26,656 nucleotides of DNA from NCBI GenBank assembly GCA_003648575.1, contig QMPN01000010.1:1-26656 (forward strand), in the 5' to 3' direction. A program made the translations under genes and the position numbers. The notes under the pieces are model-generated. The model made no database searches. It worked only from the letters and a program-made list of their open reading frames with translations, and was not told the DNA's origin. Of this stretch, positions 1 through 8,307 are shown piece after piece. This DNA is from Bacteroidota bacterium (GTDB taxonomy: Bacteria; Bacteroidota; Bacteroidia; Bacteroidales; B18-G4). Positions within the stretch are counted from its first letter, which is position 1. The number at the start of each line of letters is the position of its first letter.

Positions 1-411
1 CAGTTTAACCCCATCGCCAAGGACTGCATCTTTCCCGACAAAGGCAAACTCTCCTATATAAACGCCTTCGCCTATCTGTGCACTTTCATCGATGAATGCC
101 AGCTCGCTGATGCCTGATTTTTCCAGCTTCATCTTATTATACATTTCCAGTAAAGAGGCGATGGCCAGATAGGGATCCTCCACCCTGATAAGGGTAGCTT
201 TGATCTCCTTTTCAGGTTTAAATTCATTGCCAACGATCACAATATCGGCTCCTGTAGTATAAATAAAGGATTCATATTTGGGATTGGCCAGAAAACTTAA
301 TCCGCCCTGTGCTTCTTCATCGATCTTGACGACCTGGCTTATAGCGACTTCAGCATTTCCTTCTACTTGTCCGCCTATTAACTCCGCTATCTGATGTGCT
401 TTGAATTCCAT
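1..411 (-). CDS. lpxD: LpxD, UDP-3-O-acylglucosamine N-acyltransferase (N-terminal part, cut by window edge)
   Basis: The reverse strand reads 137 codons from an ATG at 411 and runs off the window at base 1 in frame. The protein starts MEFKAHQIAELIGG and has the LpxD N-terminal uridine-binding domain (about residues 1-100, including the family-typical GLSFLANPKY segment). The first turns of the hexapeptide left-handed beta helix follow (IGEGVYIGEFAFVG, about 116-130). LpxD adds the second acyl chain, N-linked, to UDP-3-O-acyl-glucosamine in lipid A synthesis in the cytoplasm. The catalytic His lies in the missing C-terminal part. The gene lies 67 bp downstream of the HD-domain gene on the same strand and is probably co-transcribed with it. 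The identification rests on visible domain similarity. Confidence 0.93.
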   Translation of the reverse strand, partial: MEFKAHQIAELIGGQVEGNAEVAISQVVKIDEEAQGGLSFLANPKYESFIYTTGADIVIVGNEFKPEKEIKATLIRVEDPYLAIASLLEMYNKMKLEKSGISELAFIDESAQIGEGVYIGEFAFVGKDAVLGDGVKL

Positions 412-478
412 ATTTTCTATTCTTGTCGTACAATGTTAAAAATATTTCAAATGCAGAAAACTGCATATTTATCAGGAT

Positions 479-1729
479 TTATAAACAATCCCTGAACTCT
501 TTGGGGTAGCATAAAAAGTGCTTGAGCACCGTCTTGTGCAGGACGGATATATTCAGCTGATCGGAGGCCTCTGCGATATCCTTTACCTCCCCTGATTTGA
601 AGTATATATTGATCTTATCACTCTTTGGATGGTATGCATGATTCTCAGAAGTATCCGAGATTATGAAGTACGCTGCTTCCTCAGCAGTCATACCATATTT
701 TTTCGCAATCTCCTGCTTCAGGCCTGCTATCTTTTCTGCCGGAAAGGCTTCCGATTGCAGGTCGGTGCTGAACAGCTGCCTGTTGATGAGCATATTGCAC
801 AAGCGGGACAGTATAGGGTCGCTGGATCGGGCCCATACTTTGATAGAAGCATAAATATCATAATCGTCGAGATCGGAAAAATGCCTGATCACCTCAGGAT
901 CATGAAGCAGCTCGTTCTTCCCGATCTGTGCGTTCAGGAAATATGACAGTACAGGACTGGAATGAATGTCCTCCCCTGCCAGGCTAAGCTCCTTGGCACG
1001 CCTCAATATTTTAATAAGCATATTCTCTGCAGCCAGTACCGTCTTATGCAGGTACACCTGCCAGTACATCAGCCTGCGCGCAATGATAAACTTCTCGATG
1101 GAATAGATCCCCTTCTCCTCAACTACAAGCAGATCATCAATCACGTAGAGCATCTTGATGATGCGCTCCACGCTTACGATGCCTTCCGATACGCCTGTAT
1201 AAAAGCTGTCGCGCTTGAGGTAATCCAGCCTGTCCATATCAAGCTGGCTGGAGACCAGCTGGTGCAGAAACCTCCTCTCATGAGTGTTCTGAAAGATCCT
1301 GATAGCACCCGACAGTTGCCCATCGAACTGCTCGTTCAGCTTATCCATATAGAATCGAGAGACCAGCTCATGGTCGATATTTTCCATAATGGAATGCTCG
1401 AGTGCGTGTGAGAAAGGGCCATGACCGATGTCGTGCAGCAGTATAGCTATGCTCACATCAAGGGATTCCTGGTCACTGATCTCAACACCTTTTATTTTCA
1501 GGGCATGGACGGCCTGGTTCATGAGGTGAAAAGCGCCCATTGAATGATGAAAGCGGGTATGCAGCGCTCCGGGATATACCATATCGGTCATCCCTAACTG
1601 CCTGATCCTGCGAAGGCGTTGAAACCACGGATGTTCGATCAGGTCGAAAACAAGCTGATTGTTCACGGTGATGAAGCCGTATACAGGATCATTGAAGATT
1701 TTTCTGCCGTTGAAGGAGGAATGCCGCAC
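479..1729 (-). CDS. HD-domain phosphohydrolase (dGTPase/SAMHD1-like, COG1078 type)
   Basis: This is a cytoplasmic metal-dependent HD hydrolase. Near the N terminus it shows the family segment KIFNDPVYGFI, then LEHPWFQRLRR-like residues, HTRFHHSMGAFHLM (first metal His), ILLHDIGHGPFSH (the HD pair) and QLDMDRLDYLKRD (distal Asp). Relatives act on dNTPs or other phosphate esters; the substrate here cannot be read from sequence. The frame stays open to a TTG at 1795, but the family starts only a few residues before the KIFNDP segment. The GTG at 1729 therefore fits better (MRHSSFNGRKIFNDP). There is no ATG in that stretch. The gene is divergent from porX and sits upstream of lpxD on the same strand. 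Function is sure at superfamily level; the start is uncertain. Confidence 0.85.
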   Translation of the reverse strand: MRHSSFNGRKIFNDPVYGFITVNNQLVFDLIEHPWFQRLRRIRQLGMTDMVYPGALHTRFHHSMGAFHLMNQAVHALKIKGVEISDQESLDVSIAILLHDIGHGPFSHALEHSIMENIDHELVSRFYMDKLNEQFDGQLSGAIRIFQNTHERRFLHQLVSSQLDMDRLDYLKRDSFYTGVSEGIVSVERIIKMLYVIDDLLVVEEKGIYSIEKFIIARRLMYWQVYLHKTVLAAENMLIKILRRAKELSLAGEDIHSSPVLSYFLNAQIGKNELLHDPEVIRHFSDLDDYDIYASIKVWARSSDPILSRLCNMLINRQLFSTDLQSEAFPAEKIAGLKQEIAKKYGMTAEEAAYFIISDTSENHAYHPKSDKINIYFKSGEVKDIAEASDQLNISVLHKTVLKHFLCYPKEFRDCL

Positions 1730-1737
1730 CGATGTCG

Positions 1738-1745
1738 TATTTTTG
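1738..1745 (+). promoter_or_regulatory. Candidate -7 element of the porX operon
   Basis: TATTTTTG matches the Bacteroidetes -7 consensus TAnnTTTG. It lies about 117 bp before the porX ATG in the gap between divergent genes. No TTG sits at the usual 19-bp spacing; the nearest is 25 bp upstream. The call is therefore weak. Confidence 0.3.
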
Positions 1746-1861
1746 TAAAAGGAATTGCTTCCCTGTACAATAATTCTAAAAAAAATACATTTCAATATTA
1801 CGACTTTTTTTTGAATGACCTTCCGGACAGCACCCTTACCGGGCCTAACAAAACAACATAT

Positions 1862-3418
1862 ATGGAAAACATCAGTATTTTATGGGCAGATGACGAGATA
1901 GACCTGCTAAAACCACATATTCTCTTCCTCGAACAAAAGGGCTATGAAGTGGTAACAACCAACAATGGCGACGACGCCATGGATATTATCCGTACCCGTC
2001 CGTTCGACATCGTATTTCTCGACGAGCACATGCCCGGTATGTCCGGCATTGAAACCCTGGCGGAAATCAAAACTATTTACCCCAACCTCCCGGTGGTGAT
2101 GATCACCAAGAGTGAGGAAGAATCTATCATGGAGGATGCCATCGGATCCAACATTTCCGATTACCTCATCAAACCCGTGAATCCAAACCAGATCCTCCTT
2201 TCACTCAAGAAGAACCTGGAGAACAAAAAGCTGATCAGCGAAAAGACCACCATGGCCTATCAGCAGGAGTTCAGGACAATTGGGATGGACCTCTCCATGG
2301 GTCTGAACCACGAAGAATGGATTGAAATGTATAAGCGTATTGTGCGATGGGAGCTCGAGCTTGAAAAGACCACCGACCCTAATGTGATCGACATCCTCAA
2401 CATGCAAAAGAATGAAGCCAACTCTGTGTTTTCGAAGTTTGTTGAAAGAAACTATTGTGACTGGGTCAGCGGGCAAAGTGATGACAGGCCCGTGATGTCG
2501 GCCAACCTTTTCAAAGACAAAGTATTTCCGGAAATCAAGCCGGGAACGCCTCTTTTTGTTCTTGTTATCGACAACCTCCGCTATGATCAGTGGAAAGCCA
2601 TACAGCCCAAAATAGAAGAGTTTTACAGGGTCGAGCAGGATGAGATCTATTACAGCATCCTTCCTACGACCACGCAATATGCAAGAAATGCCATCTTCTC
2701 CGGACTTATGCCATCGGAGATCGAGAAACGCTTCCCTCATTACTGGACCCCGGAAGAAGCTGAAGGAAGCAAAAACCAGTATGAGAGCGAACTATTGGGT
2801 GAGCAGCTAAAACGCCTTGGTAAGAACATCAAGCATGGTTATAACAAGGTATTGAACCTTGATGCCGGAAAGCGTCTTTCCGATAACCTTTCCAACCTCT
2901 ACCAGAACGACCTGAATGTGATCGTATACAATTTCGTTGACATGCTCTCGCATGCCCGTACAGAGATGGAGATCATTCGTGAACTGGCAGATGATGAGGC
3001 AGCCTACCGCTCCCTGATGTTGTCATGGTTCGAGCATTCATCCTTGCTCGACATCATCAAGCAACTGTCAGAGAAAAAGCTTCCCGTTATCATTACCACC
3101 GATCATGGCTCAGTAAAGGTCGAGGATCCTGTGAAGATCGTTGGCGACAGGAATACTACCACAAACCTGCGCTACAAATCGGGCAGGAACCTTAATTATG
3201 AGGCCAAGGAAGTGTTCGATGTCAGGAACCCCGGCGATATATTTATGCCAAAGACCAATGTGAGCACTTCATATGTATTTTGCAAGAATAATGACTTCTT
3301 TGCTTATCCCAATAATTACAATTACTATGTGAAGTATTACCGAAATACCTTCCAACATGGAGGGATCTCGCTGGAGGAAATGCTCATCCCGATCATCACT
3401 TTAAGTCCTAAAGCCTAG
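1862..3418 (+). CDS. porX: PorX, two-component response regulator with PglZ phosphatase-like domain
   Basis: The 518-aa protein has an N-terminal receiver domain: acidic pair D10/D11, phospho-acceptor D54 in DIVFLDEHMPG, and conserved K near 104 in YLIKP. A helical linker (about 125-225) leads to a C-terminal PglZ/alkaline-phosphatase-superfamily domain. Metal-site motifs there are LVIDNLRYDQW (about 234-244), a TTTQYARNA segment with the candidate catalytic Thr at 269-271, and TTDHGS. In Bacteroidetes, PorX works with the PorY kinase and SigP to control type IX secretion, and its PglZ domain is reported to be a zinc-dependent phosphodiesterase acting on oligonucleotides. The frame is open upstream to 1619, but MENISILWADDE at 1862 is the family start. 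It is the first gene of a five-gene run; tsaE begins 3 bp after its stop. Confidence 0.93.
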   Translation: MENISILWADDEIDLLKPHILFLEQKGYEVVTTNNGDDAMDIIRTRPFDIVFLDEHMPGMSGIETLAEIKTIYPNLPVVMITKSEEESIMEDAIGSNISDYLIKPVNPNQILLSLKKNLENKKLISEKTTMAYQQEFRTIGMDLSMGLNHEEWIEMYKRIVRWELELEKTTDPNVIDILNMQKNEANSVFSKFVERNYCDWVSGQSDDRPVMSANLFKDKVFPEIKPGTPLFVLVIDNLRYDQWKAIQPKIEEFYRVEQDEIYYSILPTTTQYARNAIFSGLMPSEIEKRFPHYWTPEEAEGSKNQYESELLGEQLKRLGKNIKHGYNKVLNLDAGKRLSDNLSNLYQNDLNVIVYNFVDMLSHARTEMEIIRELADDEAAYRSLMLSWFEHSSLLDIIKQLSEKKLPVIITTDHGSVKVEDPVKIVGDRNTTTNLRYKSGRNLNYEAKEVFDVRNPGDIFMPKTNVSTSYVFCKNNDFFAYPNNYNYYVKYYRNTFQHGGISLEEMLIPIITLSPKA

Positions 3419-3421
3419 TGT

Positions 3422-3844
3422 ATGGAGAAGCTTTATATCTGCGACAGTCTTGACCAACTCGATGAAATAGCCGTTGATATCCTTGACAGGTATCCTGAGC
3501 CGGTCCTCTTTGCCCTCTACGGGGAAATGGGAAGCGGTAAGACAACGCTGATAAAAAGCTTGTGCAAGGCCCTTGGCACGCTCGACAAGGTCACCAGCCC
3601 AACTTTTGCACTTATTAATGAATACCAGACGGAACGTGCCGGTCCTGTGTATCATTTCGATGTTTACCGGATCAAAAAGATTGAAGAGGTCATGGATATC
3701 GGCTATGAAACATACTTTTTCAGCGGGCATTATGTATTTGTGGAATGGCCTGAATTGATCACCGAACTTTTACCTGAGGAGTACGTATACATAAAGATCA
3801 GGGAGAGGGAGGACAGAAAGAGGGAGATCCTTGTAAAAAGCTGA
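3422..3844 (+). CDS. tsaE: TsaE, ATPase of the tRNA t6A37 threonylcarbamoyl-transfer complex
   Basis: The 140-aa length is typical. It has a Walker A motif, LYGEMGSGKTTL (about residues 32-43). The family segments VTSPTFALINEY, YHFDVYRI and FVEWPE (Walker B/WPE motif near 108) follow. TsaE binds TsaB-TsaD and drives ATP-dependent turnover during N6-threonylcarbamoyladenosine formation at A37 of ANN-decoding tRNAs. It starts 3 bp after porX stops and ends 4 bp before ald, so translational coupling is likely. Nothing is unusual in the sequence. Confidence 0.95.
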   Translation: MEKLYICDSLDQLDEIAVDILDRYPEPVLFALYGEMGSGKTTLIKSLCKALGTLDKVTSPTFALINEYQTERAGPVYHFDVYRIKKIEEVMDIGYETYFFSGHYVFVEWPELITELLPEEYVYIKIREREDRKREILVKS

Positions 3845-3848
3845 TATA

Positions 3849-5069
3849 ATGGAAAATGGAAACCAGGGGTTCTCAAACTTCTCGGCCGCGGAACATTTGC
3901 TTCCGAAGGAAGAGATGCTGGAGGTAATCCAGAGCAGGAAGAACCTTATCATCGGTATACCGAAAGAGACCACCTCTCAGGAAAACCGCATCCCCTTAAC
4001 ACCGGAGTCCGTTGCCTTTCTATGCGGTCACGGGCACAAGGTGATGATAGAAGCAGGAGCAGGAGAAGCTGCCCACTTTAGCGACCATGATTATAGCGAA
4101 GCCGGTGCAGAGATCGTTTACAGCCCTGATGAGGTATTTAAGGCGCGTATTGTGCTTAAGGTCGCCCCTCCCACGAATGAAGAGATCCAATTATGCTCTC
4201 CGGGCAATGCCCTCATCTCAGCCCTGAATGTAAATGGCAGGGATAAAAGTTATTTTAAAAATATCAGCAGTAAAAAGCTGACCGCACTCGCTTTTGAGCT
4301 CATCCGCGACAAGGAAGGCTCGTATCCTGTAGTACGTTCTATGAGCGAGATCGTAGGAAATACCTCTATCGTGATTGGTGCCCGCTACCTCAGCCACCCC
4401 GAATATGGGCGTGGCGTGATGCTGGGTGGTTTCCCGGGGATCGCACCCACAGAGGTGGTCATACTGGGAGCAGGAACTGTTGGGGAAAGTGCCGCACGTA
4501 TCGCCCTCGGCATGGGAGCACTGGTAAAAGTTTTCGATGGCTCCATCTCCAAGCTCAGAAGAATACAAAAGCATCTCAACAACCGTATCTACACATCGAT
4601 ATTGCAGCCCAGGGTACTAAGAGAAGCACTCGCCACCGCCGATATTGTCATTGGGGCCATCCGCTCCGCGGAAGGAAAAACACCATGCATTATCAGCAAG
4701 GATATGGTAAAGCGCATGAAGTCGGGTTCGGTGATCATCGATGTAAGCATAGACCAGGGTGGATGTTTTGAATCGTCCCGGGTTACGAACCACAAGGAAC
4801 CGGTATTTAAGGAGTACGACGTAACCCATTATTGCGTTCCGAACATTGCCGCCAGTGTACCCTTTACGGCATCCCATGCGTTGAGCAACTTCTTTACTCC
4901 GATGCTCATGAAGATCGGAAAAGCAGGCGGGCTGAGCCAGCTCCTGAAAACAGACTACCCCATCAGTAAGGGTGTGTATATTTTCAACGGAGCCATAACG
5001 AATAAATATATCAGTGAGTACTTCGACCTTCCCTTCAGGGATATCGAACTGCTGATCTCAGCCATGTAA
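3849..5069 (+). CDS. ald: Alanine dehydrogenase-like protein (AlaDH/PNT family) with non-canonical active site
   Basis: The 406-aa protein is about 30 residues longer at the N terminus than classical Ald. After that extension it reads IGIPKETTSQENRIPLTP (substrate-binding Arg kept), LKVAPP (Lys about 104 kept), a Rossmann NAD site VVILGAGTVGESAAR (about 200-215), and DVSIDQGGCFE (Asp kept). Classical Ald oxidatively deaminates L-alanine to pyruvate with NAD. At the place of the catalytic His (FLHLA in Mycobacterium Ald) this protein has ALNVN, so the His is replaced by N127. Orthologues in the phylum are usually annotated alanine dehydrogenase, but the change leaves real doubt about substrate and chemistry. 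It sits between tsaE and aroB with 4-bp and 11-bp gaps. Family assignment is firm; the reaction is not. Confidence 0.85.
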   Translation: MENGNQGFSNFSAAEHLLPKEEMLEVIQSRKNLIIGIPKETTSQENRIPLTPESVAFLCGHGHKVMIEAGAGEAAHFSDHDYSEAGAEIVYSPDEVFKARIVLKVAPPTNEEIQLCSPGNALISALNVNGRDKSYFKNISSKKLTALAFELIRDKEGSYPVVRSMSEIVGNTSIVIGARYLSHPEYGRGVMLGGFPGIAPTEVVILGAGTVGESAARIALGMGALVKVFDGSISKLRRIQKHLNNRIYTSILQPRVLREALATADIVIGAIRSAEGKTPCIISKDMVKRMKSGSVIIDVSIDQGGCFESSRVTNHKEPVFKEYDVTHYCVPNIAASVPFTASHALSNFFTPMLMKIGKAGGLSQLLKTDYPISKGVYIFNGAITNKYISEYFDLPFRDIELLISAM

Positions 5070-5080
5070 TCCCTATCCGG

Positions 5081-6136
5081 ATGCAAGCTTCAGACAATAT
5101 TATTTTTGCCGGCCCAGTCGAACTCGAACAGCTCGTCCACAAGTACATAGGTGAGACGGAAAAGAACCTCATACTTTGCGACACGAATACCGCCAGCTAT
5201 TGTTTACCCATCATTAAAAGCTACCTGCCGGAAATTAATGATGATCAGCTTATCATCATCGATGCCGGAGACGAGGAAAAGAACATCACAAGCCTGCACC
5301 ATATCTGGAGCAAGATGCAATTCCATGGTGTCGACCGCAGCAATATACTTATCAACCTCGGCGGTGGCATGATCACCGATATCGGAGGCTTTGCCGCCTC
5401 GACATACAAGCGGGGAATCCCTTTCGTAAATATCCCAACCAGCCTGCTTGGCATGGTGGATGCTGCCATAGGTGGTAAAACTGCCATCAACCTGAGCAAA
5501 ATAAAAAACCAGGTAGGTTCATTCAGGCATGCTGAAGCAGTCATCATATATCCCCCTTTCCTGGATACGCTGCCGGATGAGGAAAAACGCTCCGGTTATG
5601 CGGAACTTGTTAAGACTGCCCTGGTATTCAATAAATCGCTTTTTCAGCAACTGATGAAAATAGATTCCCTGGATTTCATTGATGATGAAGTTATCAGAAT
5701 GGCAGCCAGCCTGAAACAGGGCGTGACGCAAAAGGATTTCCTCGACCGTGCAGAGCGGCAATGCCTGAACTTTGGTCACAGCATCGGCCATGCACTGGAA
5801 GCCTTATATTTCAGCCATGGAAAAGAACTGAGCCATGGGTATGCTGTGGCATCCGGCATCTTATGTGAAGCCTATATTTCTACCAGGGTCACCAAACTTC
5901 CCATGAAGGATTTTGAGGATATTCAAAAGCATATCCTCGATGGCTTTCCAACGGTAGCATTCAGCGTGGACGACATTCATGATATCCTGGCTTTGATCAG
6001 ACATGACAAAAAGAATTTCGATGGTGACATCCGCATGTCGCTACTCAGTAATATCGGGCATTGCAAGCAAGCTATACCCATACCGCCGGACCTCATAGAA
6101 GAGAGCCTCATGTATTACATCAAGCATACAACATAA
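5081..6136 (+). CDS. aroB: 3-dehydroquinate synthase
   Basis: The 351-aa protein converts DAHP to 3-dehydroquinate, the second shikimate-pathway step, using catalytic NAD and a divalent metal. Family motifs appear in order: glycine-rich NAD site INLGGGMITDIGGF (about 90-103), STYKRGIPFVNIPTSLLGMVDAAIGGKT-type active-site region (about 107-134), GYAELVKTAL with the metal Glu (about 173), LNFGHSIGHALE with the metal His (about 228-240) and SHGYAVASG. It lies 11 bp after ald and 3 bp before aroA. The two shikimate genes are thus adjacent and presumably co-transcribed from the porX promoter. Confidence 0.95.
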   Translation: MQASDNIIFAGPVELEQLVHKYIGETEKNLILCDTNTASYCLPIIKSYLPEINDDQLIIIDAGDEEKNITSLHHIWSKMQFHGVDRSNILINLGGGMITDIGGFAASTYKRGIPFVNIPTSLLGMVDAAIGGKTAINLSKIKNQVGSFRHAEAVIIYPPFLDTLPDEEKRSGYAELVKTALVFNKSLFQQLMKIDSLDFIDDEVIRMAASLKQGVTQKDFLDRAERQCLNFGHSIGHALEALYFSHGKELSHGYAVASGILCEAYISTRVTKLPMKDFEDIQKHILDGFPTVAFSVDDIHDILALIRHDKKNFDGDIRMSLLSNIGHCKQAIPIPPDLIEESLMYYIKHTT

Positions 6137-6139
6137 AAG

Positions 6140-7363
6140 ATGTCTTCAGTCAGGATCATAGCTAAAACCGAGCATGTCAAAGGGAAGATCAATCTGCCCT
6201 TATCGAAGAGCATCAGCAACCGTGCTTTGATGATCTCTGCCATCAGCGGAGGTAAAGTCAAGCCAGGAGAATTATCAGAGGCAGATGATAGCGTATTGCT
6301 TCAACAGCTGCTGAAGCAGATCAAAGAGGCAAAAGACCCAAATCTCAACACCCGGAATGCAGGAACTGTGTATCGCTTTCTAACGGCTTATTTAGCCGTC
6401 ACCTCCGGTCAATGGATCCTCGACGGGGATGAGCGCATGAGGCAGCGACCTGTACAACCTTTAGTGGATGCATTGCATGATCTGGGCGCTGAGATCACCT
6501 ACCTGGGTGAAGATGGCTTTCCTCCCTTACAGATCACCGGCAAAACGCTGAATGGAGGGAAAGTATTTATGCAGGCCGGCTATAGCAGTCAACATATTTC
6601 AGCCCTAATGATGGTTGCCCCTTTATTCAAGGAGGGGCTGAGTATAGGTATATTGAAACAAGCTGTATCCGTACCATACATTGAGATGACTGCTTCTATG
6701 ATGACGTCTGCGGGTGCAGAAGTAGAAATGGAACTACCTTATATCAGGATTTCCGGGAATTATAAAGCTGCTACGCTCCCTTTTGAATACGATTGGTCCG
6801 CTGCAGCATTCTGGTATGAATTGCTGGCCCTCTCCAAAGGTGGAGAGCTACTGCTTAAGGGCTTAAAGGAGGAATCGCTACAAGGTGATCGTGTGCTTGA
6901 ATCGTATTTTGTGTCGCTCGGTGTTGAAACCGATTTTAACGATGAGGGTGCCCTGATAAGGAAAGGGTTTTTTATAAATCAACACGCAAACTTTCAGCTG
7001 GCGGATTATCCCGACCTTGTTCCGGTATGTGCTGTAACGGCCGCCGGAAAAGGCTTTGATGGAATGTTTATAGGTGTTGCCGGTCTGAAGTATAAAGAAA
7101 CAGATCGTTTGCAAGCCCTGGCACAGGAACTCGGCAAGGCCGGGATCACATGTACCGTCAGTGAGGATGAGATCATCTTCAAGGCACAAAGGATGGAGAT
7201 CAGCGAGCCATTCGAAACATATAATGACCACCGCATGGCCATGGCCTTCGCTCCTCTTGCCATCCTGGGGCAGCCGGTAACAGTCAATAATCCTGAGGTG
7301 GTAAGTAAATCCTATCCCGGCTTCTGGGAAGAGCTCTCGAAAATTTTGGATGTTGAGTTTTAA
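6140..7363 (+). CDS. aroA: EPSP synthase (3-phosphoshikimate 1-carboxyvinyltransferase)
   Basis: The 407-aa enolpyruvyl transferase joins PEP and shikimate-3-phosphate. Seen motifs: LPLSKSISNRAL (substrate Lys/Ser/Arg, 19-30), NAGTVYRFL (73-81), DERMRQRP (PEP Arg), LADYPDLVPV (catalytic Asp), KYKETDRL (catalytic Glu) and TYNDHRMAMAF. In Escherichia coli AroA the NAGTAMRPL segment has Pro101; here that position is Phe80. Large residues there occur in some glyphosate-tolerant enzymes but also in ordinary ones, so sensitivity cannot be read off. The gene closes the porX-tsaE-ald-aroB-aroA run and is followed by 135 bp without a clear hairpin-plus-T-tract terminator. Confidence 0.95.
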   Translation: MSSVRIIAKTEHVKGKINLPLSKSISNRALMISAISGGKVKPGELSEADDSVLLQQLLKQIKEAKDPNLNTRNAGTVYRFLTAYLAVTSGQWILDGDERMRQRPVQPLVDALHDLGAEITYLGEDGFPPLQITGKTLNGGKVFMQAGYSSQHISALMMVAPLFKEGLSIGILKQAVSVPYIEMTASMMTSAGAEVEMELPYIRISGNYKAATLPFEYDWSAAAFWYELLALSKGGELLLKGLKEESLQGDRVLESYFVSLGVETDFNDEGALIRKGFFINQHANFQLADYPDLVPVCAVTAAGKGFDGMFIGVAGLKYKETDRLQALAQELGKAGITCTVSEDEIIFKAQRMEISEPFETYNDHRMAMAFAPLAILGQPVTVNNPEVVSKSYPGFWEELSKILDVEF

Positions 7364-7463
7364 TTTTTGAATTGAAATTTATGAGCGGGCTCCAACTGAT
7401 ATTATCCGCTGTTATGAGATACTAAACTGCAAGCCTACTGTTTTGTTAAGTATCTTTATCACT

Positions 7464-7478
7464 TCATGAATTTCATGA
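7464..7478. promoter_or_regulatory. Short dyad upstream of the SDR gene
   Basis: A 15-bp dyad (TCATGAA, centre T, TTCATGA) ends 20 bp before the ATG at 7499. It could be an operator. There is no second copy and no regulator gene nearby, and AT-rich dyads of this size arise by chance. Confidence 0.15.
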
Positions 7479-7498
7479 TGTAATTAAAATCTAAGAAA

Positions 7499-8242
7499 AT
7501 GACAATACTGGTAGTAGGAGCAAGCGGAGCAAGTGGTATAAGATTAGTTCAGGAGTTGCTTAATCGTGAACAGCATGTCAAGATAATTGTGCGATCACCT
7601 GAAAAACTACCTGAAACAATTAAGAATCATGAGCATTTGTCTGTGATTTCTGCAAGTGTCCTGGAATTATCCGACGAAGAGATGCAACAACATGTTGCCG
7701 GTTGTACCGCATTGGCTTCCTGCCTGGGTCATAACATTACGTTTAAGGGACTTTTTGGCAAACCACGACGGCTTGTAACTGATGCGACCCGTCGCTTATG
7801 TAGTGCTATCAAAGCAAATAAATCTGAGGCGTCGACTAAATATGTTCTCATGAATACGGTTGCCAACCGCAATCGCGATCTCAATGAATCAATTCCTTTT
7901 GCCCAGAAATGCATGATATTCTTGCTTCGACTCCTGCTTCCTCCGCACCCTGACAATGAAAAGGCTGCAGAATACCTGAGAACCGTCATTGGTCAAAAAG
8001 ATAATGCGATCGAATGGGTTGCGGTCAGGCCGTCAGCATTAATTGACGAGGAAACTGTATCCGAAATCGAAGTTTATCCATCCCCGACGCGGAGTATCCT
8101 GAAGGATGGCCAGATCAGTCGAATAAATGTTGGCTACTTTATGGCAGACCTTATCACGGATAATGATATTTGGAAGCAGTGGAAGGGACAGATGCCTGCA
8201 ATCTATAACAAAGGAACAGCATATAAAGATGAGGCAAATTAA
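7499..8242 (+). CDS. NAD(P)-binding oxidoreductase, atypical SDR / NmrA-like
   Basis: The 247-aa protein begins MTILVVGASGASGIRLVQELL, a Rossmann fold with the GxSGxSG variant of the atypical SDR nucleotide site. It continues with IIVRSPEKL (second strand; Arg suggests an NADP preference), CTALASCLGH (third strand) and VLMNTVAN. WVAVRPSALID near 180-190 is typical of NAD(P)H-binding NmrA/YwnB-like proteins. The canonical YxxxK catalytic pair is not evident, as is usual in this subgroup. The substrate is unknown; relatives act as redox sensors or small-molecule reductases. It stands alone after the shikimate run and before a secreted protein, in DNA that looks more AT-rich than the operon upstream. 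Confidence 0.8.
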   Translation: MTILVVGASGASGIRLVQELLNREQHVKIIVRSPEKLPETIKNHEHLSVISASVLELSDEEMQQHVAGCTALASCLGHNITFKGLFGKPRRLVTDATRRLCSAIKANKSEASTKYVLMNTVANRNRDLNESIPFAQKCMIFLLRLLLPPHPDNEKAAEYLRTVIGQKDNAIEWVAVRPSALIDEETVSEIEVYPSPTRSILKDGQISRINVGYFMADLITDNDIWKQWKGQMPAIYNKGTAYKDEAN

Positions 8243-8307
8243 TTGTAACTACTATGCCTGAATGAGCGTCATATAATAAACTAGCATGGTTCACTGATTC
8301 TCAGGTC

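Noticed and set aside
1619..1861. Upstream in-frame extension of porX (81 codons)
   Set aside because: It overlaps the divergent HD-domain gene; PorX proteins start at the MENISILWADDE-type segment (1862).
6140..7363. AroA as a glyphosate-resistant enzyme because Phe replaces Pro101
   Set aside because: This position varies widely among natural EPSP synthases, so one residue does not establish resistance.
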